Below, piece after piece: positions 40,306-48,550 of a stretch of 52,503 nucleotides of DNA. The number at the start of each line of letters is the position of its first letter. Position 1 is the stretch's first letter. This DNA is from Flavobacteriaceae bacterium (lineage in GTDB: Bacteria; Bacteroidota; Bacteroidia; Flavobacteriales; Flavobacteriaceae). The notes below the pieces were generated by a model that saw only the letters and a program-made list of their open reading frames with translations, had not been told where the DNA came from and did not search any database. Both the position numbers and the translations under genes were made by a program. The stretch covers positions 1 to 52,503 of the forward strand of contig PAAD01000023.1 of assembly GCA_002698745.1 (NCBI GenBank). The letters run 5' to 3'.

Positions 40306-41354
40306 TTCTGATAGAAATCAAAAGCCTCTAAAATAAGTTCTTCTGGAACTGACTGGTTCCAAATAGGTTCACCTATAGATTTTAAAAGCACAAATAGCAC
40401 ATTACCATTTTCGTTTTTCTTATCGTGTGTAAGCATTTTGATCACTTCTGTAATTGTGTCCTTATCAAAGGAAATTTTGGGATAAATGTCATGAAAAACG
40501 CTTTTGATTTTATGTGCTTCGTCTAGTGACAACCCTGATACCTTGACAGAAAGAAAAGTTTCTAATATCATTCCTATTGCAATAGCTTCGCCGTGTAGTA
40601 ATCTGTTTTTGTTTTTAGCTGTTAAATAATAGGATTCTACAGCATGTCCCAGCGTATGGCCAAAGTTTAAAATCTTACGCAACCCTTGCTCGTTAATATC
40701 TTTAGAGACTATTTTAGCCTTAAAACCAACAGACTGATGTATGTGTGGTAATATTTCCTCTTTATTTAAAAAACCACTTAGTGCCTCAAAATAGGCAGGC
40801 TCTTGAATAAGTGCGTGTTTGAGCATTTCTGCATATCCGCTGCGGTATTCTGAATCAGGCAGGGTTCGCAAGAAACCGGTATCAACGATTACCATTTTAG
40901 GCTCTCTGATAATACCAACTTGATTTTTAAGTGCACCCAAGTCAATTCCCGTTTTACCTCCAACAGAAGCATCTACCATTGCTAGCAATGAAGTAGGGAT
41001 GTTAATAAAGTCAATACCACGTTTAAAGGTGCATGCTACAAATCCGCCTAAATCGGTAACTACACCACCACCAATGTTAATAAGTAAGCTTTTTCGATCT
41101 CCACCCATTTTAGATAGGCTATCCCAAAGCGAAACGCAGGTTTTAATGTGTTTGTTGTTTTCACCTGCTTGCATTTCAAGCGTCTTGTAATCAAATTCCA
41201 TCTTAGTTTTGGCGTATGGTAAACAATGCAAGCTTGTATTCTTATCTGTCAACACAAAAACACATGAGTAATCATTTGCGTTAATACAAATATTGAGCGC
41301 ATCCCAACAATCCGATCCAAAAATAACTTCACTATGTTTTGTCTTAACAACCAT
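40302..41354 (-). CDS. aroB: 3-dehydroquinate synthase
   Basis: 350 residues, typical length. AroB makes 3-dehydroquinate in the shikimate pathway using NAD and a divalent metal. NAD-binding GGGVVTDLGGFVACTFKRG and IPTSLLAMVDASVGGKTGID are textbook. The metal ligands fall in EYRSGYAEMLKHALI, NFGHTLGHAVESY and LLHGEAIAIGMIL. It is monocistronic on the minus strand, overlapping the convergent ppc by 4 nt and divergent from proline dehydrogenase. Its product feeds aromatic amino acid synthesis, like the PEP supplied to the neighbouring carboxylase, but there is no sign of co-regulation. Confidence 0.97.
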   Translation of the reverse strand: MVVKTKHSEVIFGSDCWDALNICINANDYSCVFVLTDKNTSLHCLPYAKTKMEFDYKTLEMQAGENNKHIKTCVSLWDSLSKMGGDRKSLLINIGGGVVTDLGGFVACTFKRGIDFINIPTSLLAMVDASVGGKTGIDLGALKNQVGIIREPKMVIVDTGFLRTLPDSEYRSGYAEMLKHALIQEPAYFEALSGFLNKEEILPHIHQSVGFKAKIVSKDINEQGLRKILNFGHTLGHAVESYYLTAKNKNRLLHGEAIAIGMILETFLSVKVSGLSLDEAHKIKSVFHDIYPKISFDKDTITEVIKMLTHDKKNENGNVLFVLLKSIGEPIWNQSVPEELILEAFDFYQN

Positions 41355-41393
41355 ATCTGTTGGCGAAAGTACTGCCTTTTTGCTTTATTTTCC

Positions 41394-41401
41394 TAATTTT
41401 G
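41394..41401 (+). promoter_or_regulatory. -7 box TAATTTTG for the proline dehydrogenase gene
   Basis: Perfect TAnnTTTG, 31 nt before the TTG start at 41433. No suitable -33 element was identified. Confidence 0.4.
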
Positions 41402-41432
41402 AGAAGTACTTGATGTTTTAAATAATCATTAT

Positions 41433-42593
41433 TTGCACCATAAATTACCTCAATATCCGCACAAATCTACCCGTGAGCTAAAAGCTTCGCTCTTTTTGTT
41501 CCGTTTACTTTCTAGACGTTTTATTGTGCGCACCTCTTTATACTTATGGCGCTTTTTAAAAAGTATTCACTTCCCTATAAAACAACTTATTGGTTTTACT
41601 GGTTATGAGCAGTTTTGTGCAGGACAAGATGTTACTTCTTGTGCATCCATGACAGAAAAACTTGCGCAATACAATGTCTACAGCGTTTTGGACTACGCCA
41701 ACGAACACACAACATCAGCAATGGATTATAAACATAATGCAACAATGGTCCTGGAAACCATAGATGCGGCTAAAAATAATCCGGCATATCCGTTTGCAGT
41801 AGTCAAGCCCACTGCCATAGGCTCCTTTAAATTATACCAAAAAATGGGGGCTGGACAAAAGCTTACAACAAGTGAACAGCTTATTTGGACTGCCATGCAA
41901 CAGCGTTTTGAGCAATTGGCAAGTGCAGCTGCACAAGCAACTGTTATATTGATGATTGATGCGGAAGAAAGTTGGATATTAGATGGTGTGAACCTATTGG
42001 TGTTGCCTTTGTTTGTTAAATACAACTCTGATAAAGTGGTTTTGGCACTTACCATTCAATTATATTTAAAAGACAGAAACCTCGTTTATAAAAGCCTTTT
42101 GAAGGATGCTGATGAAAAGGGATATGTATTGGGCGCAAAACTCGTTAGAGGTGCATATATGGAAAAAGAACGCAACAGGTCAGCAGTATTAAACATAAGT
42201 AATCCCGTCTGCGAAACTAAAGACGCAACAGATAATCAATACAGGGATGCTCTTCAAAGTGCCATGCAAGCCTTGGACAAACACTTCTGTATCGTGGCTA
42301 CACACAATCAATCGGATATCAATTGGGTGGTTGATTACTGTTCGAAAAATAATATTTCTGTGAGGAATTCCAACTTATGGTTTAGTCAGCTGTATGGCAT
42401 GCGAGATTATATTTCCTTTTCTCTTGCAGAACAGGGCGCCAATGTATTTAAGTATGTGCCCTTTGGGCCTTTGGAGCAGGCCGTACCATATCTAATTAGA
42501 CGTGCATTAGAGAACAGCGCCATGAAATCGCAGACACTGCAAGAATGCTTGATGATAAAAAATGAACTTAGGCGCAGAAAAATCAATGGCTAA
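41433..42593 (+). CDS. putA: proline dehydrogenase (monofunctional)
   Basis: 386 residues, the PRODH domain only; no aldehyde dehydrogenase half is fused. It oxidises proline to pyrroline-5-carboxylate using FAD. Motifs: VLDYANEH, PFAVVKPTAIG, LMIDAEESWI, LGAKLVRGAYMEKER, IVATHNQSD and FKYVPFGPLEQAVPYLIRRA. The N-terminal ~45 residues are basic and hydrophobic, perhaps membrane-associating. No ATG exists near the expected start; TTG at 41433 gives the family-like length. Its 3' end overlaps the small membrane protein gene by 11 nt. Confident in family; the start is inferred. Confidence 0.93.
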   Translation: MHHKLPQYPHKSTRELKASLFLFRLLSRRFIVRTSLYLWRFLKSIHFPIKQLIGFTGYEQFCAGQDVTSCASMTEKLAQYNVYSVLDYANEHTTSAMDYKHNATMVLETIDAAKNNPAYPFAVVKPTAIGSFKLYQKMGAGQKLTTSEQLIWTAMQQRFEQLASAAAQATVILMIDAEESWILDGVNLLVLPLFVKYNSDKVVLALTIQLYLKDRNLVYKSLLKDADEKGYVLGAKLVRGAYMEKERNRSAVLNISNPVCETKDATDNQYRDALQSAMQALDKHFCIVATHNQSDINWVVDYCSKNNISVRNSNLWFSQLYGMRDYISFSLAEQGANVFKYVPFGPLEQAVPYLIRRALENSAMKSQTLQECLMIKNELRRRKING

Positions 42594-42906
42594 AGTAGGC
42601 TGTGTCTTTACATTTTTTGACTAAAAAGAGCTTACTATCAATTTCCATAACGTACACATTACAAGAATCTGTACCAATCTTACTCTTGCTAAAGTCCACG
42701 GTTGTTCTGGCAAACCATTGTAATGTATCTTGAATGGGGTAGAAGTCCTTTTCAAACACCCACCCCTTCTTTTTAATATCACTTTTAACACGTGCTGATG
42801 GACTGTAGTTACATTGCGTTCTTTTTCCATTGAATAAGAAAAACAAAAAAATAAGTCCAACTGAAAGGCCACACAAATAATAACCCAACCTCTTTATAAA
42901 GCTCAT
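42583..42906 (-). CDS. 107-aa membrane-anchored protein of unknown function
   Basis: One membrane segment (LGYYLCGLSVGLIFLFFLFN) is followed by G-K-R-T-Q-C-N-Y-S-P-S-A-R-V and a globular ~75-residue domain with several Cys (38, 82, 99) and a YPIQDTLQWFART stretch. I recall similar small proteins in Flavobacteriia, but cannot name a function; a DUF4258-type relation is possible, not shown. Its ATG overlaps the tsaE stop (ATGA), so the two are translationally coupled. The 3' end overlaps putA by 11 nt. Confidence 0.65.
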   Translation of the reverse strand: MSFIKRLGYYLCGLSVGLIFLFFLFNGKRTQCNYSPSARVKSDIKKKGWVFEKDFYPIQDTLQWFARTTVDFSKSKIGTDSCNVYVMEIDSKLFLVKKCKDTAYFSH

Positions 42907-43307
42907 ATGAATAAAATGTTTCTAGTACTTTCGTTTACATGTTTTAATGTTATGGTGTGGTGCGGCTGTGTTATTAGCTCTATAGCTATTTCCGGCCATT
43001 CGATAAAGCAGTAATCACCAGTATGCAAATATTCTTCAAACCCAAATTGTTGCAATTCCTCTAAATTTTCAATGCGATATAAATCCAGATGAAATGCTGA
43101 AGCATTTGCCACGCTGATCTCGTTAACTATTCCGAAAGTAGGGCTTGAAACATTTTCACTGCTTCCCAATTGTTTGACTATTTCTTTTACAAGTGTGGTT
43201 TTGCCTGCACCTAAATCTCCTTTAAGTAAAATAATTTTATGCTTCAAGGCTGCAACCAGTGATTTGGCGATTGCGTGAATTTGATTTAAATGATAATTTT
43301 TTGACAT
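42903..43307 (-). CDS. tsaE: tRNA threonylcarbamoyladenosine biosynthesis ATPase TsaE
   Basis: 135 residues from the ATG at 43307. The longer open frame starts inside porX and has no family support, whereas a perfect -7 box TACTTTTG sits 4 nt before this ATG. Walker A is GDLGAGKTTLVKEI, with SSPTFGIVNEI and FIEWPEIAIELI as further TsaE motifs. It works with TsaB and TsaD to make the t6A modification of tRNAs reading ANN codons. It follows porX by 14 nt. Confident. Confidence 0.95.
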   Translation of the reverse strand: MSKNYHLNQIHAIAKSLVAALKHKIILLKGDLGAGKTTLVKEIVKQLGSSENVSSPTFGIVNEISVANASAFHLDLYRIENLEELQQFGFEEYLHTGDYCFIEWPEIAIELITQPHHTITLKHVNESTRNILFI

Positions 43308-43311
43308 GAAG

Positions 43312-43319
43312 CAAAAGTA
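43312..43319 (-). promoter_or_regulatory. -7 box TACTTTTG for tsaE
   Basis: Perfect TAnnTTTGC on the minus strand, 4 nt before the tsaE ATG, lying between the porX stop and tsaE. It offers tsaE an internal, near-leaderless start. Confidence 0.45.
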
Positions 43320-43321
43320 AA

Positions 43322-44869
43322 CTACTTGGGAGAAAACACCGCAAAAGGAATGCACATCTCTTCTAACGAAATGCCTCCATGTTGGTAGGTGTTTCGAAAA
43401 TAGTTTACAAAGTGATGATATCGGTTAGGGTAAATCAGGTAGTAGTATTCTTTTGCAAATGCAAAAGAACTGCTCATGTTGATGGAGGGAAGACCAAAGC
43501 TTTTGGGGTCAGAAATCATCACTACGTGTTTGTCATCCGTTTTGAGTCGTCGGCCTGTTTTGTAACGAATATTCGTACTAGACTCGCGATCGCCAATTAT
43601 TTTAGCAGGTTGCTCCACATTAATGGTGCCGTGATCTGTAGTCATAATAAGTTGAAAGCCTTTTTGTTGTGCAGTTTTAATGATGTCTAGTAACAAGCTG
43701 TTTTGAAACCAGCTCTTAGTGAGCGAACGATATGCCTTATCTGAACTTGCCAATTCTTTAATTACATCCATCTCCGTTTTGGCATGTGAAATCATATCTA
43801 CAAAATTATAGACAAGTACTTGAAGACCATCTGCGGAATCTGCCTTAAGCGCATCTAAAAACTTACGGGCTTCATGGGGTTTGTTTACTTTGGTATAGGC
43901 GTGTTTTATATTTAACCCTAAATGATCCAATTGAGCTCCCAAAAATTCGTGCTCATGCATGTTTTTCCCCCCTTCATCGTTGTCATTTTTCCACCATTGT
44001 GGATATTTTTTCTCCATTTCAGCGGGCAGTAGTCCAGCAAAAAAGGCATTGCGTGCATACTGAGTGGCAGTTGGGAGTATGCTAAAATATGAAGTTTCCA
44101 TTTCTGTTTTGTAGTATGGCGCAATATTGGGGGATATGGAAATAAACTGATCATATCGCAGGTTGTCAATCAACAGTAACAAAGTCGGCTTGTTGTTTAG
44201 TTTGGGCGCAACCAAGTTCTTAAATACTTGATTTGAAAAAAGCTTTTTCTCATCTTTATCAAAGAGCAAATCGGCATAATACTTCTCTACAAAGCGTGAG
44301 AAGGCAATATTGGCTTCCGTTTTTTGAAAGTTAAATATTTCCTTTAGTTCTGGTGAATCAATACTGTCGATTTCCATTTCCCAATACAAGATTTTTTGAT
44401 ACACATCACTCCAACCACTAAGCGATTCCGCTTCCATTAAATCTTTGCTTAATTGCCGAAACGACTGTTGATAGGTAACAATTGTTTTTTCGGTCACGAG
44501 TTTACTGGCATCCAAATTCTTTTTAAGTGTGAGTAAAATTTGATTTGGATTTACAGGCTTAATGAGGTAGTCTGCTATTTTAGCACCAATGGCTTCCTCC
44601 ATGATGTTTTCTTCCTCACTTTTGGTAATCATGATAACCGGCAGTCCAGAATGGTCTTGTTTAATTTCACTTAACAACTCTATGCCTGACATCCCGGGCA
44701 TGTTTTCGTCCAATAATACGATATCAAAACTTGTGTCTTTTAGTAGCGATAAGGCATCTTGACCACTATGTGCTTTTGTGACATTATAGCCCTTTTGGCT
44801 TAGGAAAATAATGTGTGCTTCTAATAAATCAATCTCATCGTCAATCCATAAAACTTCAATCGGCTGCAT
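43322..44869 (-). CDS. porX: PorX: response regulator with PglZ-type phosphatase domain (type IX secretion)
   Basis: 515 residues. The receiver domain (1-120) has acidic pocket Asp10/Asp11, phosphoacceptor Asp54 (L-L-D-E-N-M-P-G), then MITKSEEE and LIKPVNP. The C-terminal ~300 residues form an alkaline-phosphatase/PglZ-like domain: LLLLIDNLRYDQF, PTATQYARNAFFAGLLP and LIMTTDHGTINVE are its metal-site motifs. PorX with PorY and the sigma factor SigP regulates type IX secretion in Porphyromonas; the partner genes are not here. It is divergent from the HD-hydrolase/lipid A operon with 31 nt between starts. The gene implies the organism has T9SS. Confidence 0.93.
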   Translation of the reverse strand: MQPIEVLWIDDEIDLLEAHIIFLSQKGYNVTKAHSGQDALSLLKDTSFDIVLLDENMPGMSGIELLSEIKQDHSGLPVIMITKSEEENIMEEAIGAKIADYLIKPVNPNQILLTLKKNLDASKLVTEKTIVTYQQSFRQLSKDLMEAESLSGWSDVYQKILYWEMEIDSIDSPELKEIFNFQKTEANIAFSRFVEKYYADLLFDKDEKKLFSNQVFKNLVAPKLNNKPTLLLLIDNLRYDQFISISPNIAPYYKTEMETSYFSILPTATQYARNAFFAGLLPAEMEKKYPQWWKNDNDEGGKNMHEHEFLGAQLDHLGLNIKHAYTKVNKPHEARKFLDALKADSADGLQVLVYNFVDMISHAKTEMDVIKELASSDKAYRSLTKSWFQNSLLLDIIKTAQQKGFQLIMTTDHGTINVEQPAKIIGDRESSTNIRYKTGRRLKTDDKHVVMISDPKSFGLPSINMSSSFAFAKEYYYLIYPNRYHHFVNYFRNTYQHGGISLEEMCIPFAVFSPK

Positions 44870-44874
44870 ATATG

Positions 44875-44882
44875 TATCTTTG
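44875..44882 (+). promoter_or_regulatory. -7 box TATCTTTG for the HD hydrolase/lipid A operon
   Basis: Perfect TAnnTTTG, 18 nt before the GTG start at 44901. It lies inside the longer in-frame ORF, supporting the GTG start. Confidence 0.5.
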
Positions 44883-44900
44883 TATGTAATTTTTTTTAAA

Positions 44901-46118
44901 GTGAAACTTACTCAATACAACGATCCAATTTACGGATTTATTACAATCCCAACTCCGTTTATTGGCAAACTTATCAATCATCCATACGTGCAGCGCTTGC
45001 GTAGAATAAAACAGATGGGCTTATCTTTTTTGGTATTTACAGCAACAGAGCATACCCGTTTTCAACATGCTTTGGGTGCCATGCATTTGGCTACCAAAGC
45101 AGTTGCAAGTCTTCGCAAACAAGGGATTCAGATAAATGACAGCGAAGCCGAAGCACTTTACGCAGCACTGCTCTTGCACGATATTGGACACGGCCCTTTT
45201 TCACATGCACTTGAGCATGCGTTACTTCCAGACACGGCACACGAAAAAATATCTTTGGCACTGATGCATGATATGAATCGTGAATTTGATGGTAAACTTC
45301 ATTTAACTATTAAAATGTTTACTAATAACTACAGCCGTGGATTTTTCAACCAACTCATTTCCTCTCAAATAGACCTAGACAGATTGGATTACTTAAAACG
45401 TGATAGTTTTTACTCTGGAGTAACAGATGGTAATATTAACTCTGAACGTTTAATTTCGATGATGACTGTTAAAGACGATAACTTGGTGTTTTTCACTAAG
45501 GCAATCCACTCAATTGAAAAGTTTTTACTGGCACGACGAATGATGTATTGGTCGGTTTATTTACACAAAACTAGCTTTGTTGCGGAGGAATTGTTAATTC
45601 GATTTCTTAAGCGGTTTGATTATTTGAAAAAGACAACCAAGATTTCTTTAGGCACAAATGCTTTAGCAGATCTTACCAATAAAAAGAAAACAAAATTAGT
45701 TGATAAGATCCATCAATTTACCCAATTAGACGACAATGATATTTGGGTTACTCTAAAATCGGCTAGTAATGGTAAGGATACTATTTTGTCATCATTGGCA
45801 AATATGATTTTAAATCGTGATTTACTTAAAATACAGATTTTAAATAAACCCATTAGCAAAATAAAACTGGAATCCAAACAACAGTTTTTTATGAATAAAC
45901 TAGGTTTATCTGAAAAGAATATTAATTACTTTGTTTTTTCTGGGAGCTTAGGCATACAGGGATATAATTTAGATGATCGACCTATTAAATTGTGTTCTCT
46001 TGACGGAGAACTTATTTTATTTGAAGATTTTTCTGAAATTGCACATTTTCCAATACTTGCGAGAAAGGATTATAAGTACTTCTTAGCGTACCCAAAACAA
46101 GACAGATATTTTTCGTAA
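44901..46118 (+). CDS. HD-domain phosphohydrolase (dNTPase-like)
   Basis: About 405 residues from GTG at 44901 (V-K-L-T-Q-Y-N-D-P-I-Y-G). The ORF extends upstream into porX and over a -7 box, so that longer start is unlikely. The HD metal site is clear: TEHTRFQHALGAMHL, LLHDIGHGPFSHALEH and ISSQIDLDRLDYLKRDS. This SAMHD1-like family includes dNTP triphosphohydrolases; the substrate here is not proven. It starts the plus-strand operon leading into lpxD, a common order in Flavobacteriia. The stop codon TAA is part of the next -7 box. Confidence 0.88.
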   Translation: MKLTQYNDPIYGFITIPTPFIGKLINHPYVQRLRRIKQMGLSFLVFTATEHTRFQHALGAMHLATKAVASLRKQGIQINDSEAEALYAALLLHDIGHGPFSHALEHALLPDTAHEKISLALMHDMNREFDGKLHLTIKMFTNNYSRGFFNQLISSQIDLDRLDYLKRDSFYSGVTDGNINSERLISMMTVKDDNLVFFTKAIHSIEKFLLARRMMYWSVYLHKTSFVAEELLIRFLKRFDYLKKTTKISLGTNALADLTNKKKTKLVDKIHQFTQLDDNDIWVTLKSASNGKDTILSSLANMILNRDLLKIQILNKPISKIKLESKQQFFMNKLGLSEKNINYFVFSGSLGIQGYNLDDRPIKLCSLDGELILFEDFSEIAHFPILARKDYKYFLAYPKQDRYFS

Positions 46119-46123
46119 TTTTG
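46116..46123 (+). promoter_or_regulatory. -7 box TAATTTTG for lpxD, containing the HD-gene stop codon
   Basis: Perfect TAnnTTTGC; its TAA is also the HD hydrolase stop. It lies 5 nt before the lpxD ATG, another near-leaderless candidate. Confidence 0.45.
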
Positions 46124-46128
46124 CACCT

Positions 46129-47157
46129 ATGAAATTTAATGCTGCGCAAATAGCGGAACTGGTTTCTGGCTCAGTTGATGGTAACTCTAATGCAGAGGTT
46201 TTTAAGCTCTCTAAAATTGAGGAGGGTACAGAAGGTAGTTTGTCTTTTTTAGCAAATCCCAAATACACACCTTTTTTATACACTACTGAAGCTACCATTA
46301 CTTTGGTAAGTGACGATTTTGTGGCTGAAAAAGATTACAAAACAACGCTTGTACGTGTTAATGACCCATATGAAGCTTTTTCAAAGTTATTAAAACATTA
46401 CAATAAAATTAAGCATGTGCCTAAGGCCAGCATTTCCGATAAGGCATTTGTTTCAAACGATGCTTTATGTTTTGAAAATATATCTGTGGGAGATTATGCT
46501 CACATTGGTGCACATACAACTATTGGAAAAAATTGTGTCATTTGTCCACAAGTGTTTATAGGTGAAAACGTCAATATTGGAGACAACACCATTATTCATG
46601 TTGGTGCAAGGATTTTAGACCAGACAGTTATCGGTAGCCATTGTGTTATTCAAAATAATTCCGTTATAGGTGCCGATGGCTTTGGATGGTCACCCAATGA
46701 TAGCGGATCTTACGATAAGGTCCCACAGACAGGTAATGTTGTTATTGGCGATTACGTTGACATAGGAGCAAACACTACAATTGACCGAGCAACACTTGGG
46801 TCAACGCGTATTGGAAAAGGAGTCAAACTTGATAATTTAATCCAAATTGGGCATAATGTGGAAATTGGTGCGCATACTGTTATTGCAGCACAAACAGGCA
46901 TTGCAGGTTCTACTAAAATTGGTACACACTGCCAAATTGGTGGACAAGTTGGTATTAGTGGTCATTTGACCATTGGGAATCGAGTTGGGATTCAAGCTAA
47001 ATCTGGTGTTTTGAAAAATATTAAAGATGACGCAAAAATAATGGGGTATCCAGCCTTTGATTACATAGCATTTAATAAATCGTATGTACATTTTAGAAAT
47101 TTACATACTCATGTTACAGATTTAGAATCCCTAAAAAGGAAACTTAACCATGACTAA
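46129..47157 (+). CDS. lpxD: UDP-3-O-acylglucosamine N-acyltransferase
   Basis: 342 residues, normal length. It adds the second acyl chain (N-linked) to UDP-3-O-acylglucosamine in lipid A synthesis. The N-terminal uridine-binding domain (KIEEGTEGSLSFLANPKY) is followed by a left-handed beta-helix of hexapeptide repeats from ~110. The catalytic His is in IQIGHNVEIGAHTVIAAQTG. A C-terminal helix follows. It overlaps lpxC-fabZ by 8 nt. The rest of the lipid A pathway is directly downstream. Confidence 0.97.
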   Translation: MKFNAAQIAELVSGSVDGNSNAEVFKLSKIEEGTEGSLSFLANPKYTPFLYTTEATITLVSDDFVAEKDYKTTLVRVNDPYEAFSKLLKHYNKIKHVPKASISDKAFVSNDALCFENISVGDYAHIGAHTTIGKNCVICPQVFIGENVNIGDNTIIHVGARILDQTVIGSHCVIQNNSVIGADGFGWSPNDSGSYDKVPQTGNVVIGDYVDIGANTTIDRATLGSTRIGKGVKLDNLIQIGHNVEIGAHTVIAAQTGIAGSTKIGTHCQIGGQVGISGHLTIGNRVGIQAKSGVLKNIKDDAKIMGYPAFDYIAFNKSYVHFRNLHTHVTDLESLKRKLNHD

Positions 47158-48550
47158 GCAAACAACAATATCTAAGGCTGTTTCGTTAAGCGGTGTTGGT
47201 ATTCATACAGGAAAAAAAGTTAAACTTACATTCAAACCAGCTAAAGTTAATCATGGCTATGCCTTTACTCGTGTTGATTTAGAAGGAAGTCCTACACTTA
47301 AGGCAGATGCCAACCTGGTGGTAAATACAACAAGGGGGACAAACCTGGAAAAAAATGGTGTAAGCATACAAACATCAGAGCATGTTTTAGCCGCACTTGT
47401 CGGACTGGAAATAGACAATATCTTAATAGAATTGAATGCACCTGAACCACCCATTATGGACGGTTCTTCTATTTACTTTGTTGAAGCTTTATTAAAGGCT
47501 GGTATTGAAGAACAAAACGCTGAAAGATATGAATACGTAGTTCGTGAAAACATCACTTTTACTGATGAAGAAACCGGTAGTGAAATAACCGTTATTCCAG
47601 CTGACAATTATCAAGTTACTACGATGGTCGATTTTGGAACTAAAGTTCTTGGAACGCAGAATGCAAATCTTATAAATCTTAGTGATTTTAAAAGTCAATT
47701 TGCCAATGCTCGCACCTTTAGTTTTTTACACGAAATAGAATCACTCCTTGAAGACGGACTTATCAAAGGAGGCGATCTCAATAATGCTATTGTATATGTT
47801 GATAAGGAACTTTCAGAAGAGACCATGAGTAAGCTTTGCAAGGCTTTTAACAGAAGCAGCATTTCGGTTAAATCTAATGGTATTTTAGATAATCTGACAT
47901 TAAAATACCCTAATGAAGCGGCACGTCACAAATTATTAGACGTAATTGGTGATTTGGCGTTGGTAGGCTGTCGTATTAGGGGAAAAGTAATTGCTAATAA
48001 ACCTGGTCATGGAACAAATACTAGCTTTGCTAAAAAGCTTGCTAAAATTATCAAACAAGAAAGACGTAACCGAGTGCCTGAATTTGATTTAAATACTGAG
48101 CCATTAATGGACGTAAATGCTATTATGAGGGTATTGCCACACCGCCCACCCTTTTTGTTGGTAGATAAAATTTTGGAATTGAGTGACACTCACATTGTAG
48201 GAATGAAAAGCATAACAATGAATGAGCCATACTTTGCGGGACACTTTCCTGGACAGCCTGTTATGCCCGGCGTACTACAGATAGAGGCCATGGCACAAGC
48301 AGGTGGTGTATTGGTATTGAATACTGTTACAGATCCAGAAAACTACCTCACATTTTTTATGAAAATTGAAAATGCCAAATTCAAGAATCCTGTTGTTCCT
48401 GGAGATACGCTAATTTTCAAAATGGAATTATTATCGCCTATACGCAGAGGTATTTGTCATATGCAAGCAGTAGCATATTCAAGAGGCAGGGTTACAACAG
48501 AAGCTGAAATGATGGCTCAAATTGTACGAAAAGATCAAGTCAAAGTATGA
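47150..48550 (+). CDS. lpxC-fabZ: fused LpxC deacetylase / FabZ dehydratase
   Basis: 466 residues. The N-terminal ~300 residues are LpxC (UDP-3-O-acyl-GlcNAc deacetylase, zinc enzyme): SLSGVGIHTGKKVKL, TSEHVLAALVGLEI with a zinc-ligand His, and the second half LLDVIGDLALVG. A linker around 310 leads to FabZ (3-hydroxyacyl-ACP dehydratase): VLPHRPPFLLVDKI and AGHFPGQPVMPGVLQIEAMA, with the catalytic His and Glu. This fusion is a hallmark of Bacteroidota and ties lipid A deacetylation to fatty acid elongation. The stop overlaps the lpxA start (ATGA). Confidence 0.96.
   Translation: MTKQTTISKAVSLSGVGIHTGKKVKLTFKPAKVNHGYAFTRVDLEGSPTLKADANLVVNTTRGTNLEKNGVSIQTSEHVLAALVGLEIDNILIELNAPEPPIMDGSSIYFVEALLKAGIEEQNAERYEYVVRENITFTDEETGSEITVIPADNYQVTTMVDFGTKVLGTQNANLINLSDFKSQFANARTFSFLHEIESLLEDGLIKGGDLNNAIVYVDKELSEETMSKLCKAFNRSSISVKSNGILDNLTLKYPNEAARHKLLDVIGDLALVGCRIRGKVIANKPGHGTNTSFAKKLAKIIKQERRNRVPEFDLNTEPLMDVNAIMRVLPHRPPFLLVDKILELSDTHIVGMKSITMNEPYFAGHFPGQPVMPGVLQIEAMAQAGGVLVLNTVTDPENYLTFFMKIENAKFKNPVVPGDTLIFKMELLSPIRRGICHMQAVAYSRGRVTTEAEMMAQIVRKDQVKV

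Noticed and set aside
44811-44900. N-terminal 30-residue extension of the HD hydrolase, upstream of the GTG start
   Set aside because: It runs antisense through the porX 5' end, lies upstream of a -7 box at 44875 and does not resemble the family N-terminus.
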